Shown here one piece after another: positions 17,316 through 25,157 of a stretch of DNA of 36,269 nucleotides; within the stretch, counting starts at the first letter, position 1, and each line of letters starts with the position of its first letter. Origin of the DNA: Desulfobacteraceae bacterium (GTDB lineage Bacteria; Desulfobacterota; Desulfobacteria; Desulfobacterales; JAABSP01); NCBI GenBank assembly GCA_011390065.1, contig JAABTD010000021.1, positions 1 through 36,269 on the forward strand. The letters run 5' to 3'. Made by a program: the position numbers and the translations under genes. Below the pieces are notes generated by a model. That model made no database searches and was not told the DNA's origin. It saw only the letters and a program-made list of their open reading frames with translations.

Positions 17316-19256
17316 ATGAACCCAGAGGAAACAGCGCGCATCGACCAGATTACCGAAGCGGTCCATTACCTGCTCAAGGGACATCCGCCGTCGCCCATCC
17401 CTTGCGAGGACGACCCGGAGGACGAAATCCGGCAATTGTCCGGCAAGGTGAACCAGCTGATTCGTCAGTTCAAAGAGATTCAGGAGTTTATCGATCCTCT
17501 GTCCGAAGGCCGGCTGGACATTGTCCTCCCAAAGGCCAATCTTCTCGCGTCCCCTTTCAAACAACTCCACGCCGCCTTGGGTCATCTGACATGGCAGACC
17601 CGACAGATCGCCAGGGGTGATTTCGACCAGCGGGTGGATTTCATGGGCGATTTTTCCCAGTCCTTCAATGCCATGGTCGATGCCCTTCGGGAATCCCGGG
17701 AGCAGTTGCTGGCTGATGCCGAGCGCTACAAAACCATTGCGGAACTGAAAAACCATTACCTCAACGTCATGGCTCACGACATTCGCACCCCCATCGGGGC
17801 GATTCTGGGGTTTGCCGACATCCTTTTGGATGGACAGATCGAGGGCCAGGACCGGAAATATGTCGAAATCATCCGACGAAATTGCGACAACCTGCTGGAC
17901 CTGATCAACAATATTCTGGACATGGCCAGGCTGGAAAAACAACGGATCGAGATCGCCTCGGTTCCCATGGACATCCGGACGATGGGGACCGATATCGGCG
18001 AATTGATCGCCCCCCGGCTGGCCGATGGGGTTCAATTCCGTTTCGAACCGGACGAGGCGATGCCCGCGTACGTGCTGGGGGATTTTCAGCGGCTCCAACA
18101 AGTGCTGCTCAATCTGGTGGGCAACGCCGCCAAGTTTACCCGGAAGGGCGCCATCACGTTGACGGTCCGCATCGACCGGGAAACCGAGGCCGGGCCGCGT
18201 CTGTTGTTTTCGGTGGCAGACACGGGGATCGGCATCGCTTCCGATCAACTGGACCGGATCTTCGATCCCTTCATCCAGGCCGAGGGGGCGGGTTATTCGC
18301 GGTTCGGCGGCACGGGCCTGGGGCTTTCCATTGCCAGGGAGCTGACGGCGTTGATGGGCGGTGAGCTGGCTGTTGAAAGCCGCCTGGGGAAGGGGACGAC
18401 GTTCCGGTTCCATCTGCCGTTTGTTCCTGTTGAAAAACCCCCGGTCCAAAGGACTCCGAGCGAAGAAGCGTGTCGCATCAGCGATTGCCGCATTCTGGTT
18501 GTGGATGATGACCCCGACAGCCTGCACCTTATTTCCCGACAGTTGGATCAGCAGGGCGTGCCGTATGCGCTTTGTCAGAAGAGCGTCGAGGCTCTGGATC
18601 GTCTGTCTGAGGCCCATGACAAGGGAGATCCGTTTACCCTGGCCTGGCTTGACATCGATATGCCGTGGCTCAACGGGTTCGAGCTGGCGGTCCGTATTCG
18701 GGAGGATCGGCGATTCGCCCGCCTTCGCCTGGTGGCCTGCACCTCCCATATCGATAAAATGGATGCGCCTGAAAAAGCGGCCGTTTTTTCTTTTGTGGCC
18801 ACCAAGCCGGTGTCGGGCGCCGCGATGAAAAGAATCCTGTCCGAAGTCGGGCGGGATTTCGATACGGATGCAAAGCCGTGCGATCTGGCGGGCCGACGGG
18901 TTCTGGTGGTGGACGACAACCCCATCAACCGCTACCTGTTAAAAGTGATGTTGGAAAAACTATCCGTGGCGGTGGCGGAGGCCGAAGATGGAGAAGAAGG
19001 GCTGCGCAAGGTCAAAACCGACAATTTTGATGTGGTGGTCATGGATAAACTGATGCCGGTCATGGATGGCGTGGAGGCCATTCAGCAGATTCGTCAGCTC
19101 CGGGACCGGGATCGGGTGCCGATTCTGGCCTTTACAGCGGACGAAGGAGGCGACAACAGCCAGGCAATGCTGGAAGCCGGCGCCTGTGCTGTTTTGCCCA
19201 AAACCCTGGATGCGGAGACGTTGGTGGAACGGTTGTGCCGCGCTCTGCTGTCATAA
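17316..19256 (+). CDS. Soluble hybrid histidine kinase with two receiver domains
   Basis: A 646-residue signalling protein without signal peptide or membrane helix, so cytoplasmic. Residues 35-140 look like HAMP-type linker repeats (LSEGRLDIVLP, IARGDFDQRVDFMGDF). The HisKA dimerisation domain follows with phospho-acceptor His154 in MAHDIRTPIGAILGF. The HATPase_c domain has an N box around Asn266-Asn270, G1 in ADTGIGI and G2 in GGTGLGLSIA. Two receiver domains come next: REC1 (about 391-511) with Asp446 in LDIDMPWLNG, and REC2 (about 527-645) with Asp577 in MDKLMPVMDG. Both keep the N-terminal acidic pairs VDDDP and VDDNP. There is no output domain, so phosphate probably passes to a phosphotransfer protein or regulator elsewhere. 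A V4R-domain gene starts 9 nt downstream and is the likely partner. Confidence 0.92.
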   Translation: MNPEETARIDQITEAVHYLLKGHPPSPIPCEDDPEDEIRQLSGKVNQLIRQFKEIQEFIDPLSEGRLDIVLPKANLLASPFKQLHAALGHLTWQTRQIARGDFDQRVDFMGDFSQSFNAMVDALRESREQLLADAERYKTIAELKNHYLNVMAHDIRTPIGAILGFADILLDGQIEGQDRKYVEIIRRNCDNLLDLINNILDMARLEKQRIEIASVPMDIRTMGTDIGELIAPRLADGVQFRFEPDEAMPAYVLGDFQRLQQVLLNLVGNAAKFTRKGAITLTVRIDRETEAGPRLLFSVADTGIGIASDQLDRIFDPFIQAEGAGYSRFGGTGLGLSIARELTALMGGELAVESRLGKGTTFRFHLPFVPVEKPPVQRTPSEEACRISDCRILVVDDDPDSLHLISRQLDQQGVPYALCQKSVEALDRLSEAHDKGDPFTLAWLDIDMPWLNGFELAVRIREDRRFARLRLVACTSHIDKMDAPEKAAVFSFVATKPVSGAAMKRILSEVGRDFDTDAKPCDLAGRRVLVVDDNPINRYLLKVMLEKLSVAVAEAEDGEEGLRKVKTDNFDVVVMDKLMPVMDGVEAIQQIRQLRDRDRVPILAFTADEGGDNSQAMLEAGACAVLPKTLDAETLVERLCRALLS

Positions 19257-19265
19257 GGATGGATT

Positions 19266-19793
19266 ATGTTCAAGGAACCAAGAGAGGAATTGGCGTTTTT
19301 CTGGCATCAGATAGGCGATATCGCCCAGGGCCGGCCCCATCTGGGCGATGCAACAACGGTGACCGTTTACCGGCTGATGCAATACTCGCTCAGGGACGCC
19401 CTGATCCGCCGGTTGGGGCCGGAGGCGGCCGGCGAGGTTTTTTACGAGGCCGGCAAGCGGGCCGGAGAGGAGTTCTGCAAAAACGTTTTGGACCGGACCC
19501 TCGATTTCAACGCCTTTGCGGCCCAGCTCCAGGAAAGCCTCAGGGAGAATCGGGTCGGCATTTTCCGAATCGAAGAGGCCTCGCTCGATGACCGGATCTT
19601 CCAGATCACTGTGGCCGAGGATCTCGATTGTTCAGGCCTCCCCATGAGCAATGAAACGGTGTGCGATTACGATGAAGGATTCATCGCCGGCATTCTGGAA
19701 GCGTATGCCGGGGAACCCATCCGGGTCAAAGAGATCGACTGCTGGGCCAGCGGCGCGCGGGTCTGCCGGTTCAGGGCTGTACCGGCGATATAA
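19266..19793 (+). CDS. V4R (4-vinyl reductase-like) domain protein
   Basis: A 175-residue protein whose C-terminal two thirds match the V4R domain, a small-molecule-binding module found in hydrocarbon-sensing regulators such as XylR and DmpR and in bacteriochlorophyll-pathway proteins. Diagnostic is the end, KEIDCWASGARVCRFRA, with two Cys six residues apart from a Trp-Gly turn, which may bind a metal. GEVFYEAGKRAGEEF is also typical. No DNA-binding domain or signal peptide is visible. An AAGGAT box precedes the ATG. It is encoded 9 nt after the hybrid kinase, so it probably acts as a stand-alone ligand-sensing partner of that kinase. The ligand is unknown. Confidence 0.82.
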   Translation: MFKEPREELAFFWHQIGDIAQGRPHLGDATTVTVYRLMQYSLRDALIRRLGPEAAGEVFYEAGKRAGEEFCKNVLDRTLDFNAFAAQLQESLRENRVGIFRIEEASLDDRIFQITVAEDLDCSGLPMSNETVCDYDEGFIAGILEAYAGEPIRVKEIDCWASGARVCRFRAVPAI

Positions 19794-19800
19794 AAAAAGA

Positions 19801-19830
19801 TTGACAAGGCATGTTCGCCGCTGGTATTGA
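19801..19830 (+). promoter_or_regulatory. Promoter of the ilv-leu operon
   Basis: A perfect TTGACA at 19801-19806 is followed after 18 nt by TATTGA (19825-19830), preceded by TGG, close to an extended -10. A transcript would start near 19837, about 27 nt before the leader-peptide ATG. It begins 8 nt after the V4R stop codon. Confidence 0.6.
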
Positions 19831-19863
19831 TGTTAAAAATTATCTTTATTTCTGGGAATTAAA

Positions 19864-19947
19864 ATGATCGGTTTCATCGCCCTTATCAACATTCTTCTCC
19901 TTATTATTGTCGTCGGAATTATTCTCCTTCCGGCGGAAGGGGGTTGA
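19864..19947 (+). CDS. ilv operon leader peptide (27 aa, 16 branched-chain residues)
   Basis: A short frame from ATG at 19864 to TGA at 19945-19947, too short for ordinary gene calling. It begins MIGFIALINILLLIIVVG and continues IILL before ending PAEGG. Eight Ile, six Leu and two Val codons make up 16 of 27 residues, mostly in one block at 19891-19929. A weak GGGA lies 7 nt before the start. It lies between a promoter and a strong terminator just ahead of ilvD, the layout of branched-chain leader peptides such as IlvL. Ribosome pausing at scarce charged Ile, Leu or Val tRNA would control the downstream RNA fold. The peptide itself probably has no other role, although it is hydrophobic enough to be mistaken for a membrane miniprotein. 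Confidence 0.9.
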   Translation: MIGFIALINILLLIIVVGIILLPAEGG

Positions 19948-20032
19948 TAATGGCCTAAGCACACCGTTTATCCAGGCGCCGCAAAATCCGTTATCAGCCC
20001 CCGAAAAAAGGGCTGATAACGGATTTTTTTTT
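19880..20032 (+). promoter_or_regulatory. Ribosome-mediated transcription attenuator of the ilv-leu operon
   Basis: Four pairing segments can be read directly. Segment 1 (19880-19890, CCCTTATCAAC) lies in the leader coding region and pairs with segment 2 (10 of 11 positions, 19943-19953). Segment 2 (19939-19953, GGGGGTTGATAATGG) overlaps the leader stop codon and pairs over 15 positions (two G-U) with segment 3 (19988-20002). Segment 3 also forms the 5' arm of the terminator. A ribosome stalled on the Ile/Leu/Val block covers segment 1, freeing 2 to bind 3 and allowing read-through. A ribosome reaching the stop covers 2, so the terminator forms. The pairings are seen; the mechanism is inferred from known ilv/leu attenuators. 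Confidence 0.88.
19983..20032 (+). terminator. Attenuator terminator upstream of ilvD
   Basis: An 18-bp perfect stem (19983-20000 with 20010-20027) with a 9-nt loop ends in nine T (20024-20032). This is a very strong Rho-independent terminator placed 35 nt before the ilvD start, and it makes sense only if conditionally bypassed. Confidence 0.95.
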
Positions 20033-20067
20033 CCGCAGGGTAACAACCATTTCAGGAGCCAGCACAG

Positions 20068-21789
20068 ATGAAAAGCGACAACGCAAAAAAGGGGATCGAA
20101 CGGGCCCCCCACCGGGCCCTGTTCAAGGCCATGGGATACACGGACGGCGAGATCGGCCGGCCGCTCATCGGCATCGCCAATTCGGCCAACGCCATTATTC
20201 CGGGCCACGTCCACCTCGACACACTCGTCGAGTCGGTCAAAGCGGGCGTTTACATGGCGGGGGGAACGCCCATTGAATTCGGCGTCATCGGGGTCTGCGA
20301 CGGCATCGCCATGGGCCATACCGGCATGAAGTATTCTTTGGCCAGCCGGGAACTCATCGCCGATTCCATCGAGATCATGGCCACGGCCCACGCCTTCGAC
20401 GCCCTGGTGCTGGTTCCCAACTGCGACAAGATTGTGCCGGGCATGCTCATGGCCGCGGCCCGCCTCGACATTCCGGCCATCGTGGTCAGCGGCGGCCCCA
20501 TGCTGGCGGGCAATCACCCCACAAAGGGCGCATCCCAGAAGATCGACCTCATTACCGTCTTCGAATGCGTGGGTGCGGTCCGGTCCGGCAAGATGACGGA
20601 AGACGAGCTCTCGGCAGTGGAAGACGCCGCCTGCCCCACCTGCGGCTCCTGCGCGGGCATGTTCACGGCCAATTCCATGAACTGCCTCACCGAGGCCATC
20701 GGCATGGGGCTGCCCGGCAACGGGACCATTCCGGCGGTCATGGCGGCCCGGCAACGGCTGGCCAAAACAGCGGGGATAAAGATCATGGATCTGCTGGAAA
20801 GAAAATTGACGCCTCGGCAGATCATGAACCCGGCGGCCTTTGAAAACGCGCTCGCCGTGGACATGGCCTTGGGCTGTTCCACCAACACGGTTCTCCACCT
20901 GACGGCCATCGCCGATGAGGCCGGGGTCCCCATGAACCTGGACCGGATCAACGAGATCAGCCGGACCACCCCCCATCTGTGTTCCCTGAGCCCGGGCGGT
21001 CCTCACCATATCGAGGACCTGGACCGGGCCGGGGGCATCCAGGCCGTGATCCGGACCCTGGCGGACGCGGGCCGGATCCACCCGGAGTGCCGAACCGTCT
21101 CCGGCCGCACCGTGGGCGAGACCATCGAAAGCGTCGCGGTCCTGAACCGGGACGTCATCCGGCCCGTGGACAGCCCTTATCACGAGCAGGGCGGCCTGGC
21201 GGTGCTGTTCGGGGATCTGGCCCCGGAAGGGTGCGTGGTGAAGCAGTCGGCGGTGCGGGACGAGATGTTGCGCCACGAGGGGCCGGCCCGGGTGTTTGAT
21301 TCGGAGGAAGCCGCCTCGGAAGCCATCATGGCCGGGCAGATTCAGAAGGGGGATGTGGTGGTGATCCGGTACGAAGGTCCCATGGGGGGTCCCGGCATGC
21401 GGGAGATGCTGGCCCCCACATCGGCCATCGCCGGCATGGGGCTGGACGGCCACGTGGCCCTGATCACCGACGGCCGGTTTTCCGGCGGCACCCGGGGCGC
21501 GGCCATCGGTCACATCTCGCCCGAGGCGGCCCAGGGCGGCCCCATCGCCGCCGTTCGGGAGGGAGATCTCATCGCCATCGACATTCCCGGTAAGTCGATT
21601 TCTCTGAAGGTCGATGAGACCACGCTCAGGGAACGGATGATCGGGTGGACCCGACCCGAACCCGCCATCGCTAAGGGGTATATGGCCCGGTACGCCCGGA
21701 TGGTGTCGTCCGCCAGTCAGGGCGCCGTTTGCCGGCCTTGCCGGGAGGCGTCAGCCTCCGGATTGATATCCGGACAAGAGGAGACATGA
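20068..21789 (+). CDS. ilvD: Dihydroxy-acid dehydratase
   Basis: A 573-residue IlvD, which converts dihydroxyisovalerate and dihydroxymethylvalerate to the 2-keto acids of valine and isoleucine. The Fe-S ligand motifs are present: [27 protein letters not shown] and [19 protein letters not shown]. The C-terminal [20 protein letters not shown] is typical. The start is supported by AGGAG at 20054-20058. The family usually ends near YARLVSSASKGAV; here some 20 further residues ([15 protein letters not shown]) follow, perhaps only to bring the stop close to ilvB, which begins 1 nt later. First structural gene after the attenuator. Confidence 0.96.
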   Translation: MKSDNAKKGIERAPHRALFKAMGYTDGEIGRPLIGIANSANAIIPGHVHLDTLVESVKAGVYMAGGTPIEFGVIGVCDGIAMGHTGMKYSLASRELIADSIEIMATAHAFDALVLVPNCDKIVPGMLMAAARLDIPAIVVSGGPMLAGNHPTKGASQKIDLITVFECVGAVRSGKMTEDELSAVEDAACPTCGSCAGMFTANSMNCLTEAIGMGLPGNGTIPAVMAARQRLAKTAGIKIMDLLERKLTPRQIMNPAAFENALAVDMALGCSTNTVLHLTAIADEAGVPMNLDRINEISRTTPHLCSLSPGGPHHIEDLDRAGGIQAVIRTLADAGRIHPECRTVSGRTVGETIESVAVLNRDVIRPVDSPYHEQGGLAVLFGDLAPEGCVVKQSAVRDEMLRHEGPARVFDSEEAASEAIMAGQIQKGDVVVIRYEGPMGGPGMREMLAPTSAIAGMGLDGHVALITDGRFSGGTRGAAIGHISPEAAQGGPIAAVREGDLIAIDIPGKSISLKVDETTLRERMIGWTRPEPAIAKGYMARYARMVSSASQGAVCRPCREASASGLISGQEET

Positions 21790-21790
21790 C

Positions 21791-23482
21791 ATGAAATTAT
21801 CCGGCGCGCAAATTTTGATGAAAGCCCTCAAGGACGAGGGTGTGGACACCATTTTCGGCTATCCCGGCGGCGCGGTCATCGACATCTACGACGAGCTGGT
21901 CAAGACCGACATCCGCCATGTGCTGGTCCGCCACGAACAGGGGGCCGTCCATGCCGCGGACGGTTATGCCCGGGCCGCCGGCAAAGTGGGCGTCTGCCTG
22001 GTCACCTCGGGACCCGGCGCCACCAACACGGTCACCGGCATCGCCTCGGCCTATATGGACTCCATCCCCATGGTGGTCATCACCGGCCAGGTGCCCCGGG
22101 GGCTCATCGGCAACGACGCGTTTCAGGAAGTCGATATCGTCGGCATCACCCGGCCCTGCACCAAGCACAACTACCTGGTGGAAAGCACCGAGAGCCTGGC
22201 CCGGATCATCAAAGAGGCGTTTTACATCGCCCGGTCCGGCCGGCCGGGGCCCGTTCTGGTGGACATCCCCAAAGACGTGGTCAACATGCGGATTCATTAC
22301 AAGGAGCCCGCCAAGATCAACATGCGGTCTTACAATCCCACCATCAATCCCAACAAGCGCCAACTTCAGAAAGTGGTCAGCCTTGTTGAAAAAGCCCGAC
22401 GGCCCGTGATTTTTGCCGGCGGCGGCATCATCCTCTCCAAGGCGTCTGAAGAACTGACCCGGTTCGCCCGCCATGCGCAGATTCCCGTGACCACCTCTCT
22501 CATGGGCCTGGGAGCGTTTCCCGGTTCCGACCCGCTCTGGCTGGGGATGATCGGCATGCACGGCACCTATCGGGCCAACATGTCCACCAGTGAATGCGAT
22601 CTGCTCATCGCCATCGGGGTCCGGTTCGACGACCGGGTCACCGGCAAGACCGATGCCTTTGCGGCCCAGGCCGAGATCGTTCATATTGACATCGACCCCA
22701 CCTCCATCCGGAAAAACATCCCGGTGACCGTCCCGGTGGTGGGGGACTGCCGGGCCGCCCTGACGACCCTCAACGAGATGCTGGGCGAAGCCGATTTGAA
22801 CGGCATCGCCGACAAACGGCAAAAATGGTTCGCCCGCATCGAGGAATGGAAGGCCCTTAGCCGGCTGGCCTACCAACAGGGCGAGGTCATCAAGCCTCAA
22901 TACGTGGTGGAAAAACTCTACGAGTTGACAAAAGGCGACGCCATCATCACCACCGAGGTGGGCCAGAACCAGATGTGGGCGGCCCAGTTCTATCACTTCA
23001 ACCAGCCCAACCATTTCATCACGTCAGGGGGCCTGGGGGTCATGGGATTCGGCCTGCCGGCGGCCATCGGCGCCCAGATCGCCCAGCCGGACCGGCTGGT
23101 GGTGGACATCGCCGGCGACGGCTCCATTCAGATGAACATTCAGGAGATGGCCACGGCGGTCCAGTGCTGTCTGCCCGTCAAGGTCGTCATCCTGAACAAC
23201 GGCTACCTCGGCATGGTCCGCCAGTGGCAGGAACTGTTCTATGACAAACGGTATGCCTGCACCTGTATGGATCATGCCCCCGATTTCGTCAAGCTGGCCG
23301 AGGCCTACGGGGCCGTGGGGCTCCGGGCCACGACGCCCGACGAGGTGGAAGCCGTGCTGAAGAGGGGGCTGTCCAACTACAAGGACCGGCCGGTAATCAT
23401 GGATTTTGTGGTGGACAAGGAAGAAAGCGTCTATCCCATGGTTCCCGCCGGAGCGCCCATCACCGAAATGCTGCTGGTTTAA
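21791..23482 (+). CDS. ilvB: Acetolactate synthase large (catalytic) subunit
   Basis: A 563-residue ThDP enzyme that condenses two pyruvates, or pyruvate with 2-ketobutyrate. The catalytic Glu lies in [19 protein letters not shown], the substrate and FAD region in [16 protein letters not shown], and the ThDP/Mg motif in [15 protein letters not shown]...ILNN. The length is normal for IlvB/IlvI. The start is 1 nt after the ilvD stop, with GAGGAGA inside the end of ilvD serving as ribosome site, so translation is probably coupled. Its regulatory partner IlvN is encoded directly downstream. Confidence 0.96.
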   Translation: MKLSGAQILMKALKDEGVDTIFGYPGGAVIDIYDELVKTDIRHVLVRHEQGAVHAADGYARAAGKVGVCLVTSGPGATNTVTGIASAYMDSIPMVVITGQVPRGLIGNDAFQEVDIVGITRPCTKHNYLVESTESLARIIKEAFYIARSGRPGPVLVDIPKDVVNMRIHYKEPAKINMRSYNPTINPNKRQLQKVVSLVEKARRPVIFAGGGIILSKASEELTRFARHAQIPVTTSLMGLGAFPGSDPLWLGMIGMHGTYRANMSTSECDLLIAIGVRFDDRVTGKTDAFAAQAEIVHIDIDPTSIRKNIPVTVPVVGDCRAALTTLNEMLGEADLNGIADKRQKWFARIEEWKALSRLAYQQGEVIKPQYVVEKLYELTKGDAIITTEVGQNQMWAAQFYHFNQPNHFITSGGLGVMGFGLPAAIGAQIAQPDRLVVDIAGDGSIQMNIQEMATAVQCCLPVKVVILNNGYLGMVRQWQELFYDKRYACTCMDHAPDFVKLAEAYGAVGLRATTPDEVEAVLKRGLSNYKDRPVIMDFVVDKEESVYPMVPAGAPITEMLLV

Positions 23483-23497
23483 GGAAGGGAGGCGATC

Positions 23498-23986
23498 ATG
23501 ACGGAAGAAAAACACGTGCTTTCCATCCTGGTGGACAACAAGCCGGGGGTCCTGTCCCGGATCGCGGGACTTTTTTCCGGACGGGGCTACAACATCGAAA
23601 GCCTGTGCGTCGCGGAAACCATGGAGGAGGGCGTCTCCCGGATCACCCTGGTCACCCAGGCCAATCTGCCCCTGGTGGAGCAGATCAAAAAGCAGCTCAA
23701 CAAGCTGATCAACGTCATCAAGGTCTTCGACATGACGGAGGCCCAATACGTCCAGCGGGAACTGGCCCTGATCAAGGTGACGGCCAAGCCGGAAAACCGG
23801 GCCGAAATCCTGCGCATCGTCGACATTTTCCGGTGCAAGGTCGTGGATGTGGGAATGGACCACTACACCATCGAAGTGACCGGAGACGAGGGCAAGCTGA
23901 CGGCTATCCGGGGCCTGTTGAAACCCATGGGCATCAAGGAGATCGCCCGGACGGGGATGATCGCGCTGTTCAGGGATGCGAAATGA
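23498..23986 (+). CDS. ilvN: Acetolactate synthase small (regulatory) subunit
   Basis: A 162-residue IlvN/IlvH-type protein. The N-terminal ACT domain (HVLSILVDNKPGVLSRIAGL, residues 6-80) binds valine for feedback inhibition. The C-terminal domain (about 85-160) ends with GIKEIARTGMIALFRD, the usual ending of the long form. The start is preceded by AAGGAAGGGAGG. It lies 15 nt after ilvB. Confidence 0.95.
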   Translation: MTEEKHVLSILVDNKPGVLSRIAGLFSGRGYNIESLCVAETMEEGVSRITLVTQANLPLVEQIKKQLNKLINVIKVFDMTEAQYVQRELALIKVTAKPENRAEILRIVDIFRCKVVDVGMDHYTIEVTGDEGKLTAIRGLLKPMGIKEIARTGMIALFRDAK

Positions 23987-24008
23987 CATTTGTTCACCCC
24001 CTCCCCGA

Positions 24009-24031
24009 CCCTCCCCCGTCGAGGGGGAGGG
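24009..24031 (+). repeat. GC-rich hairpin between ilvN and ilvC
   Basis: CCCTCCCCC (24009-24017) pairs perfectly with GGGGGAGGG (24023-24031) around a 5-nt loop. No T run follows, so it is more likely a dispersed intergenic repeat, or an RNA processing or stability element, than a terminator. Its composition resembles the hairpin at 1469-1504. Confidence 0.6.
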
Positions 24032-24084
24032 AGATTGGGAATCGACTTTAGGTAACTTAGAAAAAACAGAAAGAGGAACATTCA

Positions 24085-25134
24085 ATGGCGGAAATCGATT
24101 TTGGCGGCACGACGGAAGAGGTGATTACCTCGGATGAATTTACACTGGACCAGGCCCGGGAGGCGCTGAAAGATGAAACCGTGGCGATTCTGGGCTATGG
24201 GGTCCAGGGGCCGGGGCAGGCCTTGAACCTGCGGGACAACGGCATCGGCATTATCGTGGGACAGCGGGAAGGCGGGGCGTCCTGGGACCGGGCCATGACG
24301 GACGGGTTCGTTCCCGGCAAGACCCTTTTCTCTGTGGAAGAGGCAGCGAAAAAGGCCACCATTATTCAGTACCTGCTCTCCGACGCCGGCCAGGTGGCCA
24401 TGTGGCCCAAGGTGAAGGAATGTCTCAACGAGGGCGACGCCCTCTATTTTTCCCATGGATTCGGCATCGTCTATCGGGACCAGACCGACATCGCGCCGCC
24501 GGAAAACGTGGATGTGATCCTGGTGGCCCCCAAAGGATCCGGGCGGACCGTCCGGACCAACTTCCTGGACGGCTCCGGCATCAATTCCAGCTTCGCCATT
24601 CATCAGGACTACACGGGCCGCGCCAGGGAGCGGGCCCTGGCCCTGGGCATCGCCATCGGGTCCGGGTATTTGTTCCCCACCACCTTTGAAAAAGAGGTCT
24701 TCAGCGACCTCACCGGCGAACGGGGCGTGCTCATGGGATGCCTGGCCGGGGTGATGGACGCCCAGTACAACGTTCTCCGGAAGAACGGGCACAGTCCCAG
24801 CGAGGCGTTCAACGAAACCGTGGAGGAACTGACCCAGAGCCTTATCCGGCTGGTGGCCCAAAACGGCATGGACTGGATGTTCGGGAACTGCTCCACCACG
24901 GCCCAGCGGGGCGCCCTGGACTGGTCCCCCAAGTTCCGGGACGCCGTGGCCCCGGTGTTCGAGGACCTGTACGAGAGCGTCAAAACCGGTAAAGAGACCG
25001 AACGGGTGCTGGATGTCAACAGCGCGCCTGATTATCGGGAAAAGCTTCAGAAAGAACTGGACGAAATCAAAAACTCCGAGATGTGGAAGGCCGGGACCGC
25101 CGTCAGGGCGCTCCGACCCGAAAACAGACGGTAG
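24085..25134 (+). CDS. ilvC: Ketol-acid reductoisomerase, fungal-like form
   Basis: A 349-residue KARI that rearranges and reduces acetolactate and acetohydroxybutyrate with NADPH, using Mg2+. The Rossmann motif is ILGYGVQGPGQALNLRDNG, and the metal-binding helical domain contains GERGVLMGCLAGVMDAQY and GHSPSEAFNETVEE. The N-terminal run EFTLDQAREALKDE, the phrase VAPKGSGRTVRTNF and the ending EMWKAGTAVRALRPEN match, as I remember it, mitochondrial fungal Ilv5 better than the common bacterial class I enzyme of about 330 residues or the long E. coli class II enzyme. The gene lies 98 nt after ilvN. Confidence 0.93.
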   Translation: MAEIDFGGTTEEVITSDEFTLDQAREALKDETVAILGYGVQGPGQALNLRDNGIGIIVGQREGGASWDRAMTDGFVPGKTLFSVEEAAKKATIIQYLLSDAGQVAMWPKVKECLNEGDALYFSHGFGIVYRDQTDIAPPENVDVILVAPKGSGRTVRTNFLDGSGINSSFAIHQDYTGRARERALALGIAIGSGYLFPTTFEKEVFSDLTGERGVLMGCLAGVMDAQYNVLRKNGHSPSEAFNETVEELTQSLIRLVAQNGMDWMFGNCSTTAQRGALDWSPKFRDAVAPVFEDLYESVKTGKETERVLDVNSAPDYREKLQKELDEIKNSEMWKAGTAVRALRPENRR

Positions 25135-25157
25135 AATAACGCAAAGGAGAGGAAACA

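Noticed and set aside
17136-18749. 537-residue minus-strand frame
   Set aside because: Shadow of the histidine kinase gene.
19846-21513. 555-residue minus-strand frame
   Set aside because: Antisense to ilvD and the attenuator, with no protein family features.
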